Assembly: GCA_026225945.1 (NCBI GenBank)
Contig: JAMJFZ010001131.1
Location: 26,868,501-26,932,500 of the forward strand
DNA from: Cricetomys ansorgei
Taxonomy: Eukaryota; Chordata; Mammalia; Rodentia; Nesomyidae
Direction of reading: 5' to 3'
Length of the DNA stretch: 64,000 bases
This document shows, one piece after another, positions 48,843 through 57,741 of this stretch. The notes under the pieces were generated by a model. The model saw only the letters and a list, made by a program, of their open reading frames with translations, had not been told where the DNA came from and did not search any database. Within the stretch, counting starts at the first letter, position 1, and the number at the start of each line of letters is the position of its first letter. A program made the translations under genes and the position numbers.

Positions 48843-50301
48843 GATTTTTTTAAATCTACTAATTTAGAAACTTGTGTTTCTTCCTATCCCCCTCTCCTTC
48901 TTGCTACCTAAAGCACCGTTGTCACAGAAACCATTTTCAACCATTTGGAGGTATCTACCCATTAACTGCTTTTGTCCATTGTCCACCTCATTTCTGAATG
49001 TAAATCTGGGATCCCCAGACTCTTCTAAAGGTTGCAATTGTATATTCAACTGCTGACCTGGCATTTTCTCCTACACTGCTAAATGTAGCGCCTACCCAAT
49101 GTTGACCTACCTGAACCGTCCATCATTTCCTACACCTCCCAGTAAGTCTCCATGTGTATTTGTTATTTGTTTCTCCCATAGGGATCCCTGTCTCAATGAA
49201 TGTACCAAGCTGGAATTCAGGAGTTCCTTTGTGTCTTCCATCCCTACCTTATTCTGTCAATACCAAATCTTGCCATTTCTAACTCCTACTTGATGCTAAT
49301 TCATCAACTTCTCTATAGCTCTTCATAACCCAAATCTCCCATAACTTGGCCTGAAATATACAATAGAAAAAATAGTGAAAAGAGGATTTTAAATGGTCTC
49401 AGCACAAAGAAATGATAGGTGTTTAAGGTGATAGACTCAACAATTACTCCAATCATCCCACATGCATACATGTGCCAAAACAGCACATTGTGCCCCCAAC
49501 TAAGTATATGTAGAAAAAAACAAGAGTGTCTGAATATTTGGGGGGCTTCCTCTGATGTTATCTGCTGTCATCTATAGTGTTTTGCAAAGAAAGTACTTAA
49601 GCACAATAGATTTTAAGCAACATTGGCATGAACTAGAAAATCCATGCAGCCTGGTCATTTGGAGTCTAGTGTGGATTTAGAGGAAACAACTCTTATAAGT
49701 GAGAAATGTGGAGTGCTTCTTATCTGAAAAAGACTTTGGGGACCAGAGAGCAAGTCATATATTATCAATAGCTAGAAACCAAGCTTTGAGGAGACACAGA
49801 AGCAGTATCCATGGAAAATCTGAGACAAGCAAGAGTTTACAGCAGGGAAACCATGCGGAGCTGTCTCAGTGCAAGCTCCTGCCATATTCAATCAAAGCAA
49901 ACCCAGAACAGTTGCTTGCAGGGTTGTCAGCAAATGGTAGCAAAGAAGTATATTTATACCCCAAGTGGAGAGGGTGGGGCATGAGCAAAATCTATGTTAA
50001 ACAGTTGAAATTGCCAGATATTTCACACACCCAGGTGGCGATCCATCAGGGACACTCTAGGTTTTGTATATCTGGAAGCTATCCAGATTGAAAGTGGGGG
50101 GAAAGCCTAGATTTGGGCCCTAAAACCTTGATTTCAATCTCAGTTCTGAAAAGTTTTGATTTCTAATAAAGATCACACCTTGCATAGGGTCTGTTTGAGA
50201 TTCATTTTGGAGATAAGGTGAACATTTTGTTAAGAATGATGTCCTGTGCAAAATGTTACTACCTGTCCCCACTCACCTATTTCAGGGACATATCTACCAA
50301 C
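48843..50301. other. No recognised feature
   Basis: A 130-codon plus-strand frame at 49699-50091 has no recognisable domain and no regulatory context. No named repeat. Confidence 0.3.
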
Positions 50302-50340
50302 ATACACACACATACACACACACACACATACACACACACA

Positions 50341-50385
<45 letters not shown>

Positions 50386-50485
50386 ACATACACCCACAAA
50401 TACACACATACACACAGAGACAGAGAGAGACAGGGACAGACAGAGATATACACACACAGAGACAGACAGACAGACATACAGATAG
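50302..50485 (+). repeat. (CA)n/(CAGA)n compound microsatellite
   Basis: About 180 bases of CACATA, CACA and CAGAGA units. All six long frames called over it are translation artefacts. Confidence 0.97.
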
Positions 50486-50993
50486 AGACAGAGATAAAGA
50501 CATACAAGAGAATGCTGAATGTGCATGAAGGAGGAGGTTGAAGGCACATCTCCACAAATCACAGAGTATCAAGGACTTCTGGTAATCACAGAGGCCATAA
50601 GAAGTTTAGGACAGAATCTCCCTTATAGCCTCCAGCAAGAGCTAACCCTGGTAACGCCTCAGTTTCAGGTTGCTAGCCTTGAAAACTATGAGAGAATACA
50701 TTCCATTCCACTAAGCTCTATGTTTTGGTACTTTATTAGGGCATTACTTTGTTCATCTGAAAGGGAACATTCAAATTCCTTGGTGCTCAGAAAAACCTTT
50801 CCTAAAGATTTTGCCCAAAGGAAGGTTTGCTCCAGACACTCTATTAATAAAATGGTGCATGTTGTTCATAGAATGCGAACAAATCCTCCATTGACCAGAT
50901 ACAGTGATAGCCCCACACAGCACAGTGTATGTTCAGCAATAAATGTACAACAATGTCTCATGGAAGGACACAGAGAAGTCCTGGAAAGCTAAT
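50486..50993. other. Unrecognised stretch with a 157-codon open frame
   Basis: The plus-strand frame 50519-50992 is one of the longest non-repeat frames in the window. It has no signal peptide, membrane segment or motif I recognise, and no Kozak, promoter or poly(A) support. It ends one base before the LTR at 50994. Chance origin is more likely than a gene. Confidence 0.2.
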
Positions 50994-51410
50994 TGTCTAA
51001 GTTAGGATTTCTATTGTGATAAACACCATGAACCAAACCAACTTGGGGAAGAAAGGGTTTATTTCATTTTATACTTCCAGTTTAGTCTATTATCAAGGGA
51101 GGTCAGAACAGGAACTCAAACAAGGCAGGAGCCTGCAGTCAGGAACTGATGCAGAGGTCACGGCGGAATGCTGCTTTCTGTCTTGGTCCTCATGGCTAGC
51201 TCATCTTGCTTTCCTATACCACCTAGAACCATCTTCTTGGGGGTAGCATGCCCAAAATTGAGCTGGGCCCTCCCACCTTGGTCATTAATCAGGAAAACAC
51301 GCCACAGGCTTTCTCACAGACCAATCTGATGGGGCATTTTTTCAATTGGGGTTTGCTCATCCAGGATGACTTGAACTTGTGTCAAGTTAACATAAAAACT
51401 AGCCAGCACA
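50994..51410 (-). mobile_element. ERVL-type solo LTR, reverse
   Basis: Plus strand begins 'tgtctaagttaggatttctattgtgataaac' and ends 'aactagccagcaca'. Both ends intact. Confidence 0.88.
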
Positions 51411-51727
51411 CCAATGCTGACAGAAAAAACAAATTCAGGAAAGCTATATACTCTACAATTCTACTAACAGAACACAAATACTGGTAAATTTAAACAAAAT
51501 ATTATTAAGCATACTTATGTCCTGATAAGTAGCTTCTTATTAAGCTAAAACCATTTTCTAGATGAGTCAACTACAGTCTTAGGCATTAATTCCACAAAAC
51601 TGCATTTTGTGTTCTCATCAATGTGTGCATGAACGATCATAGCAGCTTATATTGGGAATGGTCCCAGACAGAACCAAATCAAATAATAAAAGTTACAATA
51701 TTTCATTCCACAAAATACCACTCAATA

Positions 51728-51758
51728 ATAAACAAACAAACAAACAAACAAACAAACC
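51728..51758 (+). repeat. (AAAC)n microsatellite
   Basis: About 7 AAAC units. Confidence 0.95.
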
Positions 51759-52049
51759 CGGGTGAATAAAACAACTTGGCTAGTTCTCAAAACAATTATA
51801 CTGTACTTAAAAAGCTAATTATGAAAAGTTATATACTATATGGCCTCTATACATGTAGCATTCTTAAAACGACAAAAAAAATAGAGTCAAGTTATACAAA
51901 TAGAAACTCCAAAATATTGCTGAAAGAAATTAAAGACTCAAATGAGTAGAGATCCTTCTTTGTGGATTGGAAGACTTAACAGTCTTGAGACATCAATATT
52001 ATGAACCGATTTACAGATTTAATGCGATCTGTGTCAAAATTCCAATGGC

Positions 52050-52052
<3 letters not shown>

Positions 52053-52094
<42 letters not shown>

Positions 52095-52175
52095 ATGTGT
52101 GTTGCTGGAGGTCAAACTCAGGATCTTCCTTGTGCTAAGTAAGCAATCTACTTTTGAGCTGTATCCCTATCTCAT
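52053..52175 (-). mobile_element. (GT)n plus reverse ID-like SINE end
   Basis: 52053-52093 is (GT)n. 52100-52175 ('gttgctggaggtcaaactcaggatcttccttgtgctaagtaagcaatctacttttgagctgtatcccta') is a reverse ID/B4 tRNA-like head. Confidence 0.7.
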
Positions 52176-52297
52176 CTTAAAATCCTTATGCACTCTCAAA
52201 GAACATAGACTAGTGACACAATCAGAATTAGAAGTCTCTCACTTCTTGATCTAAAAAATTCTCACAAAACTGAAATAACATAAACAGTATGCTACTA

Positions 52298-52799
52298 TGT
52301 TGGTGGTGAAGGGATTCTGATGGCAGGAGAGAGAGGCAGGCACCAGCACCTGCGTTAGGTCAGTACCCTGCCCACTTTAAAATGGTAGATCCTGGCATAC
52401 TAGTTGAGCCCCAGATGGGAAAGCCTGCCAGGCAGCACCTACTCCCTCCATCTTTATGGAAACCCTATTCACCAACATCGGCAAAATGGATAGGCTAAGA
52501 GCTTAAACATATAAGTCCAAAATTGGTTGGACCTTTCCTGATTTTGTCTACTCCCCCTGCTATAGCAAGCTTTAGGTAGGCTGATGGAAGTTCTAGTAAG
52601 CATGTACCAAAGTGATTGGACCTCTCCCTGCTTCCTCTAAAAGCCTTATATAAAAGCCCTTCCTATAAAAGCCCTGCTCCTTTCAAAACAAAGTAGATTT
52701 GCACCATGAAGGCATTTCTCCGGAGTCTGAGTTTCTTGGGCTAGTGACTCTGTCACCACTCACTATCTCGGGGATCCTCTGCTCCCACAAGAGATCACA
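52298..52799 (+). mobile_element. ERV solo LTR nested in the L1
   Basis: Starts TGTTGGTGGTGAAGG and ends '..cccacaagagatcaca', about 500 bases. It has a TATA-like 'ccttatataaaagcc' at 52644-52658 with start-site-type spacing before 'cctgctcctttcaaaac', and no internal retroviral genes. L1 text resumes directly ('gtactggcataaagg'). ERVK-like by layout; the family is not assigned. Confidence 0.75.
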
Positions 52800-52965
52800 G
52801 TACTGGCATAAAGGTGTATACATACATTAAATAGAATAGAGTCTAGAATAAACTGATGCATGTGTATATGGTCAATTATCTTTGATAAGAATACACAATG
52901 AAGAAAGAACAGACTCTTACATAACTGGTATTGGGAAATCTACATACCAAATAAAACAATTAGGA

Positions 52966-53165
52966 GCCTGGGGAGATGCTTAGTGGATAAGGGTTTGCTA
53001 CACAATCATGAAGACCCGGGCTCAAATTCCCATTGCTCCTGTAAAACCTGGAAATGGTGCATATCTGTAACCCCAGTACTGTCTGAAGGAGAGATGGGGG
53101 AATGGATAGGGTTTGCTGGCCACAAGCTTAGTTCCAGGTCCGTGACATGCCACATCTTCTGGTAC
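52966..53165 (+). mobile_element. B4-type SINE
   Basis: 'ggagcctggggagatgcttagtggataagggtttgctacacaatcatgaagacccgggctcaaattccc' and 'catatctgtaaccccagtactgtctgaaggagagatggggg'. Confidence 0.85.
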
Positions 53166-53175
53166 AATTGCATAC

Positions 53176-53181
53176 AACACA

Positions 53182-53214
<33 letters not shown>

Positions 53215-53505
53215 CACACTCACTCACACACTCACACACACATGCATACCACACACACACATACATACACACTGCACACACTCACACACACACACATACA
53301 CATACCACACACACATATACACACACCACACACACACTCACACACACCACACACATACCACATATACACATACACACACCACACACACACACATACACAC
53401 ACCACACACACACACATACACACACCACACACACATACACACACACCACACACACATACACACACACCACACACACACACACCACACACTCACACACACA
53501 CAAAG
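53176..53505 (+). repeat. CACACA-based minisatellite with CACACCACAC variants
   Basis: About 330 bases of CA repeats punctuated by ACACCACACAC and ACATACAC, forming a higher-order pattern of roughly 20-40 bases. All His/Thr-rich and Cys/Val-rich frames over it (up to 179 codons) are artefacts. Confidence 0.97.
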
Positions 53506-54315
53506 TAGTTAAAATAAAATAAAATTGGATCTTTATCTTATACCATGCATAAAAATGGATTCAAAAGATTAAAGACTTAAATATAAGATTAAAATGTCAA
53601 ATTTTCTAGAAGAAAACATAAGAAGAAAGTTCTTGACATTGGTTTTGACAATAGATTTTTGCACATGACACCAAAATCATGGGTAAGAAGACTAGACAAA
53701 TGGGATGACTAAGAAAGATTCTTCACAGCAAAGGAGACACTGATCAATGAAAAGGCAACTTACAGAGTGACAAAAACATTTGCAAATTATGTGTCAGATG
53801 AAGGATTAATTTATAAAACATGTGAAGAACTCTCATAACTAAATACCAAGAAAAATTAAAACAAATTGTTCTTTAAAATGTGCAAAGTGTTCAAAAAGGT
53901 ATTTATTCAAAAACAAAGTACAAGATAACAGATATAGGAAAACATATTCAACACAACTAACCATGAGAGAACTCCAAGTCATCTTCCATGAGATGTTACC
54001 CACCACCTGTTAGGATGACCATTATTGAAAAAAGGGATAAAGTGTCGTCAGTGGCATAGAAAGGCTGTAAACGTGTACCCTATTAGTTAGTGTGGGATGA
54101 TGCTGTAACTATGGAAAGTTCTATGGAAGGTCTTTGAATAGTTAAACCTAGAACTACCATATTATTCAGCAATCGCACTTTTACATGAGTCCAAAAGGAT
54201 TTAACAGAGGATATCAAAGAGACATGTATTCCCGTGTCCATTCCATCACTAACAGTAGCCAAATTATGGAAGCAAGCTAAGTGGCAATTGGCATGAATGG
54301 ATAAAGAAAATACCA

Positions 54316-54525
54316 AAGAACTGCAGAGATGGATCAGTGGTTAAAAGCACTGGCTGCTCTTCCCAAAGAGCTAGCACCCACATCTTACAACTGTCTGCAT
54401 CTCAAGTCCTAGGGGATCCAATGCCCTTTTCTGGCTTCTGAGGGCACTAGACACAGATATGGTTCACAGACATACACACAGGCCAAACACCCATATATAA
54501 ATAACATAATAAAAGTGACTGTGTG
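54316..54525 (+). mobile_element. B2/B3 SINE
   Basis: 'aactgcagagatggatcagtggttaaaagcactggctgctcttcccaaagagc', 'ctcaagtcctaggggatccaatgcccttttctggcttctgagggcac' and a CATATATAAATAA tail. Confidence 0.92.
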
Positions 54526-54917
54526 ATGCCCAATCCAAACTGATACATCTACAGCACAACTCCTGCACCTAAGGCTCTTGGTTCATAGCAGAAGAGGGGG
54601 CAGAAAGATTCCAAGAGACAGAGTAATAGGAAGTTTGTTGTTAGATTTTTGTCTCTTAGAAATGTCAGAGAAATTACCATGTGAAGTCTTGTAAACATGG
54701 CTGCCTAAATGAGAACTGAGCAAGAACACCAGGAGGCACACTGACATAGAAAGTGGAAATTTCATGGGGCTCTAACTCTAGAGAAAGAACTAAGGCATTC
54801 TGGGAGTGAGAGAAAGTCTTTTCCAATTCCCCAAATTGATTATCTAATATCAGGTGTCCAGCCCTGAAATGATATACATACAAGAAATACTATACTGAGT
54901 AGATTGTATTTATATAT
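54526..54917. other. No recognised feature
   Basis: Nothing recognised; borders the first telomere-like array. Confidence 0.4.
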
Positions 54918-55206
54918 GACCTGACATGACTCTGACATGACATGACATGATCATGACATGACCATGATCTTGATCTGACCCTAACCATGACCCTGACCTT
55001 ACCCTGACCCTGATCCTCACCGACCATGACCCTGACCCTGACCCTGACCCTATCCCTGAAACTGAAGCTGAATCTGACCCTCATCCCCAACCCTTCCCGT
55101 TAAACCGGACCTCTGACCCTGACCTGACACTACCCCTTAACCCTGACAGTGATCCTTACCCTAACATTAACACCTGACCCCAACCCTGGCCCAACCCTAA
55201 CTTTCA
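54918..55206. repeat. Telomere-like array 1, CCCTGA type
   Basis: Begins as TGACA/CATGA-rich units and passes into CCCTGA (reverse TCAGGG), CCATGA and CCCTAA variants, as far as 'ggcccaaccctaactttcacac'. No pure CCCTAA run. It abuts the 3' flank of peptide gene A. Confidence 0.9.
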
Positions 55207-55366
55207 CACTATGGTCTGCCATCATGTACCTGTAGCTTGGATCCTCTGTCCTTCTCCTTTGTGAGAAAAAAACAGTGACTTCAGACAATGCCTTTCCACA
55301 TGAAATGATTTATTATCAACAGTAATAATATCAATGAAATGTTCCGTTCTGTTTGTCTAATGTTTG

Positions 55367-55372
55367 TTTATT
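55367..55372 (-). terminator. Poly(A) signal of peptide gene A
   Basis: AATAAA on the minus strand in 'ctaaaataaacaaac'. The same context occurs at 57547-57552 in gene B, while surrounding bases have changed, supporting a kept signal. Confidence 0.5.
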
Positions 55373-55560
55373 TTAGAAATGTGTTTAGTTCAGAATTCAA
55401 TGAAGTCAGAAATGAAATAATGACATATCACTATTAAGCTTTGGGGAATTAGAAGATCACAAATGCTTTGAAAATGAACTGGAGGCCGTGGCTGTCATCC
55501 ATTGGTGAGCATCTGTACTGATGGATTCCTGGCAACTTAGATCTACATTTCCTTTCAAGC

Positions 55561-56057
55561 TCACAGTTGAACTGAATAATGTGAGATGCATGCTGTTAGA
55601 AGGAAAGAGACGATCATTAGAACCGTCATAAAATGTTTACGACTATTGATTTATGCATTAAGATGAGGACACAGGTGCAGGTCCTGAGGGTCATTTTCAA
55701 ATAAACACAGTGAGAATAAAATGCAATTTCAGTGATAAATTGTCCACATCTGTCTCGCCCACTCTTACTAAGAAATGAAGAATCAGAAAGTCCTGGGGAC
55801 ACTTACAGCTACTATTATTGGTCGTATACACAGGGATGAAGCTGGCTTCTGGGGAGGACACGGAGACAAAGAGTCAGACTAATCAAATCCCTGGGCAGGT
55901 GAATATAACTGTGAATCTTCCTCATTAAGAATCACTTATGTCTATGAATTAGTGATCGTCAGTCATTAATTTCATTTTCACACAGTTGTCTGCACTCACC
56001 CCAAGTCTCTATGATGTGTGCTGTGAAGATCAACATCAGGATGGCCAAGAGCGTCAT
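55561..56057 (-). CDS. Predicted small secreted peptide, gene A (three coding exons)
   Basis: Exons on the minus strand: 56057-56000 (58 nt), 55848-55807 (42 nt), 55592-55561 (32 nt); introns of 151 and 214 bases. Donors are GTGAGT and GTAAGT; acceptors are CCCCAG and TAACAG; both junctions are phase 1. The product is 43 residues. Residues 1-19 form a signal-peptide-like leader (MTLLAILMLIFTAHII core). The remaining 24 are EASFIPVYTT, then NNSSSC and ISHYSVQL, with overlapping Asn-Ser/Thr-type sequons at N30 and N31 and one cysteine (C35). The ATG is the first in a short exon with an acceptor-like CCACAG at 56083-56085 upstream, so a non-coding first exon is possible. Gene B at 57742-59763 has the same layout. 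I recognise no family: the mature part lacks the cysteine pattern of defensins or chemokines. Prediction from splice signals and duplication only; no transcript evidence. Confidence 0.45.
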
Positions 56058-56250
56058 GGTCCAGCGAGACTGGACACTTTCCCTGTGGAGGAAGAGACCG
56101 AGAACTGGGCTCTGGGAGGGAAACACGACTAGGTAAATGTGTTTTGTGTGTTGCTGAGTTTCTAGAGAAATGACTATTTCTGGTGTGACGGCTGAAGGCC
56201 GAGCAGAGGGGCAGAGAGACACAGATGGATGCACCCTCACGCACACCCTC

Positions 56251-56257
56251 ATTTATA
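56251..56257 (-). promoter_or_regulatory. TATA-like element upstream of gene A
   Basis: TATAAAT on the minus strand in 'tttctataaatgaggg', about 195 bases before the ATG. The aligned site in gene B is 'atttatagtaaatgag'. Conservation between the two units continues upstream for several hundred bases (for example 'tggagaggacacttaa' at 56366 and 60107). Confidence 0.45.
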
Positions 56258-56928
56258 GAAAAATGCTCATATTCACGCATGTGCACACACACACATGTCA
56301 CATTAGACTGTGGAGGAAGGCCCTGTGATGACATGCTAAGTCAGTGTCAGATGTGGATGGGCATGGAGAGGACACTTAAAGACAATCTTGTTAATGACCA
56401 TTAAGTCTGAGACTGTAAAAGGAAACAGCTGGAGTTCTGGGAGGTCGGTGACAGTGTAGACAGTCTGCTCCATGCTGCACACATGACAGTGGAGATATTC
56501 TGAAATCCTGTTCAGATTCAATGATAAGGGACGAGACTCTAGGAACTGTATGTACTGAGCCCTTGTCACCCATGGAAGGACCAAACCTCGTAAATCAACT
56601 ACTTAGAGGACAGAATTTACCTCGCGGTAACCAAGTGCCAGTGGAACCCATGGATTCCCACTTCAGTGTGGGGAGACAGAGGTGAAGGAAGTCCTCGGCA
56701 GATGGAGTCAGACAGAGCTCGCTGTTCTAACCCAGGTCTGTGGTGTCGTCATTGTCACTAAGTCACCAATCAGGAAGCCGCCAACTGCGCCTGGGACATA
56801 ACAAATTTCAAATGTGCCTGACAGACTCCTCAGACCTTCTTCCCAAATCAGAGCCAGAAAATACTCAAACCAAACCCATGTCAGGATGTGGAGAATTGAA
56901 AGAAGCCCTAGTCATAAACACAGGGGCA

Positions 56929-57158
56929 GGATCTGCAGGGCTGAGGACATAGGATCTGCAGGGCTGAGGATACAGGATCTGCAGAGCTGAGGACACAGGA
57001 TCTGCAGGGCTGAGGACATAGGATCTGCAGGGCTGAGGATACAGGATCTGCAGGGCTGAGGACACAGGATCTGCAGGGCTGAGGACACAGGATCTGCAGA
57101 GCTGAGGACACAGGATCTGCAGGGCTGAGGACACAGGATCTGCAGGACTGAGGACACA
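56929..57158. repeat. 23-bp minisatellite, 10 copies
   Basis: Unit GGATCTGCAGGGCTGAGGACACA repeated ten times without gap. Variants (GACATA, GATACA, GACACA, and AGAGCT for AGGGCT) show a three-unit higher order: units 1-3 and 4-6 both run GACATA, GATACA, GACACA. It sits upstream of gene A and directly abuts telomere-like array 2. Minus-strand frames with repeated 'SSALQILCPQPCRS' words are produced by it (69-base frame period). Confidence 0.97.
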
Positions 57159-57168
57159 GGGGCAGGAT

Positions 57169-57380
57169 CTAACCCTAACCCTAACCCTATACCTAACTCT
57201 AATCCTAACCCTAACCATAACCCAGACCCTAACCCTAACCTTAACACTATACCTAACCCTAACCGTAAATCCAATCCCTGACCTTGACCCTGACTCTAAC
57301 CCTAACCTTTAAACCTAACCCAAACACTGATCTTAACCCTAATCCTCTGACCCTGACCCTAACCCTGACCCTCACCCTAT
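57169..57380. repeat. Telomere-like array 2, CCCTAA type
   Basis: Starts with three perfect CTAACC units after the minisatellite and decays into CCTATACC, CCTAACT, CCATAACC and CCCTGACC variants. It separates the promoter side of gene A from the 3' flank of gene B. Confidence 0.93.
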
Positions 57381-57546
57381 TGTCTGCAACCACTTACTTC
57401 TGGCCTGGCTCCCCTCCTTCTCCTTTGTGAGAACAAACACAGAACTTCAGACGATATGTTTGGGTTTCACTTTTCCTCATGCATTAACTTTCTAATTGAC
57501 AGTAATAATACCGAAAAGATGGTCCATTTTAGTTGTCTAATGATTG

Positions 57547-57552
57547 TTTATT
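57547..57552 (-). terminator. Poly(A) signal of peptide gene B
   Basis: AATAAA on the minus strand in 'ctaaaataaacaatc', aligned with the signal at 55367-55372 of gene A. Confidence 0.5.
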
Positions 57553-57741
57553 TTAGGAATCTGTTTAAGTTCAGAATTTAATGAAGGCAGAAAGGAAATT
57601 ATTTACATATCTCTATTGATCTTTGGGTATCAGAGGAAGACAGATGCTTTGAAAATGAAGTGGAAGCCATGGCTGTCATCCATTGGTGAGCATCTGCACT
57701 GACTGGCTCATGGCTTCAGTGATCTACGTTTACTTTCCAGC

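Larger units (their letters stand above)
51480..54310 (+). mobile_element. L1 ORF2 3' half, with several nested insertions
   Basis: L1 text: 'gaatgagtagagatccttctttg'-like at 51940, 'gcgatctgtgtcaaaattccaatggca', 'tactggcataaaggtgtatac', 'aatggattcaaaagattaaagacttaaatataag', 'atttttgcacatgacaccaaaa', 'ggaattaatttataaaacatgtgaagaactct'-like and 'ccattccatcactaacagtagccaaattatggaagcaagctaag'. It is interrupted by (AAAC)n, (GT)n with an ID fragment, an LTR, a B4 with a long CA repeat, and ends at a B2. Confidence 0.85.

Noticed and set aside
50218..50572. Overlapping frames of 79-110 codons
   Set aside because: CA/CAGA microsatellite.
52983..53522. 179-codon His/Thr-rich frame, and Cys/Val frames on the other strand
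   Set aside because: Translation of a CA minisatellite.
56865..57274. Three long minus-strand frames (67-120 codons) with repeated SSALQILCPQPCRS words
   Set aside because: They are read through the 23-bp minisatellite and telomere-like array; a 69-base frame period explains all three.
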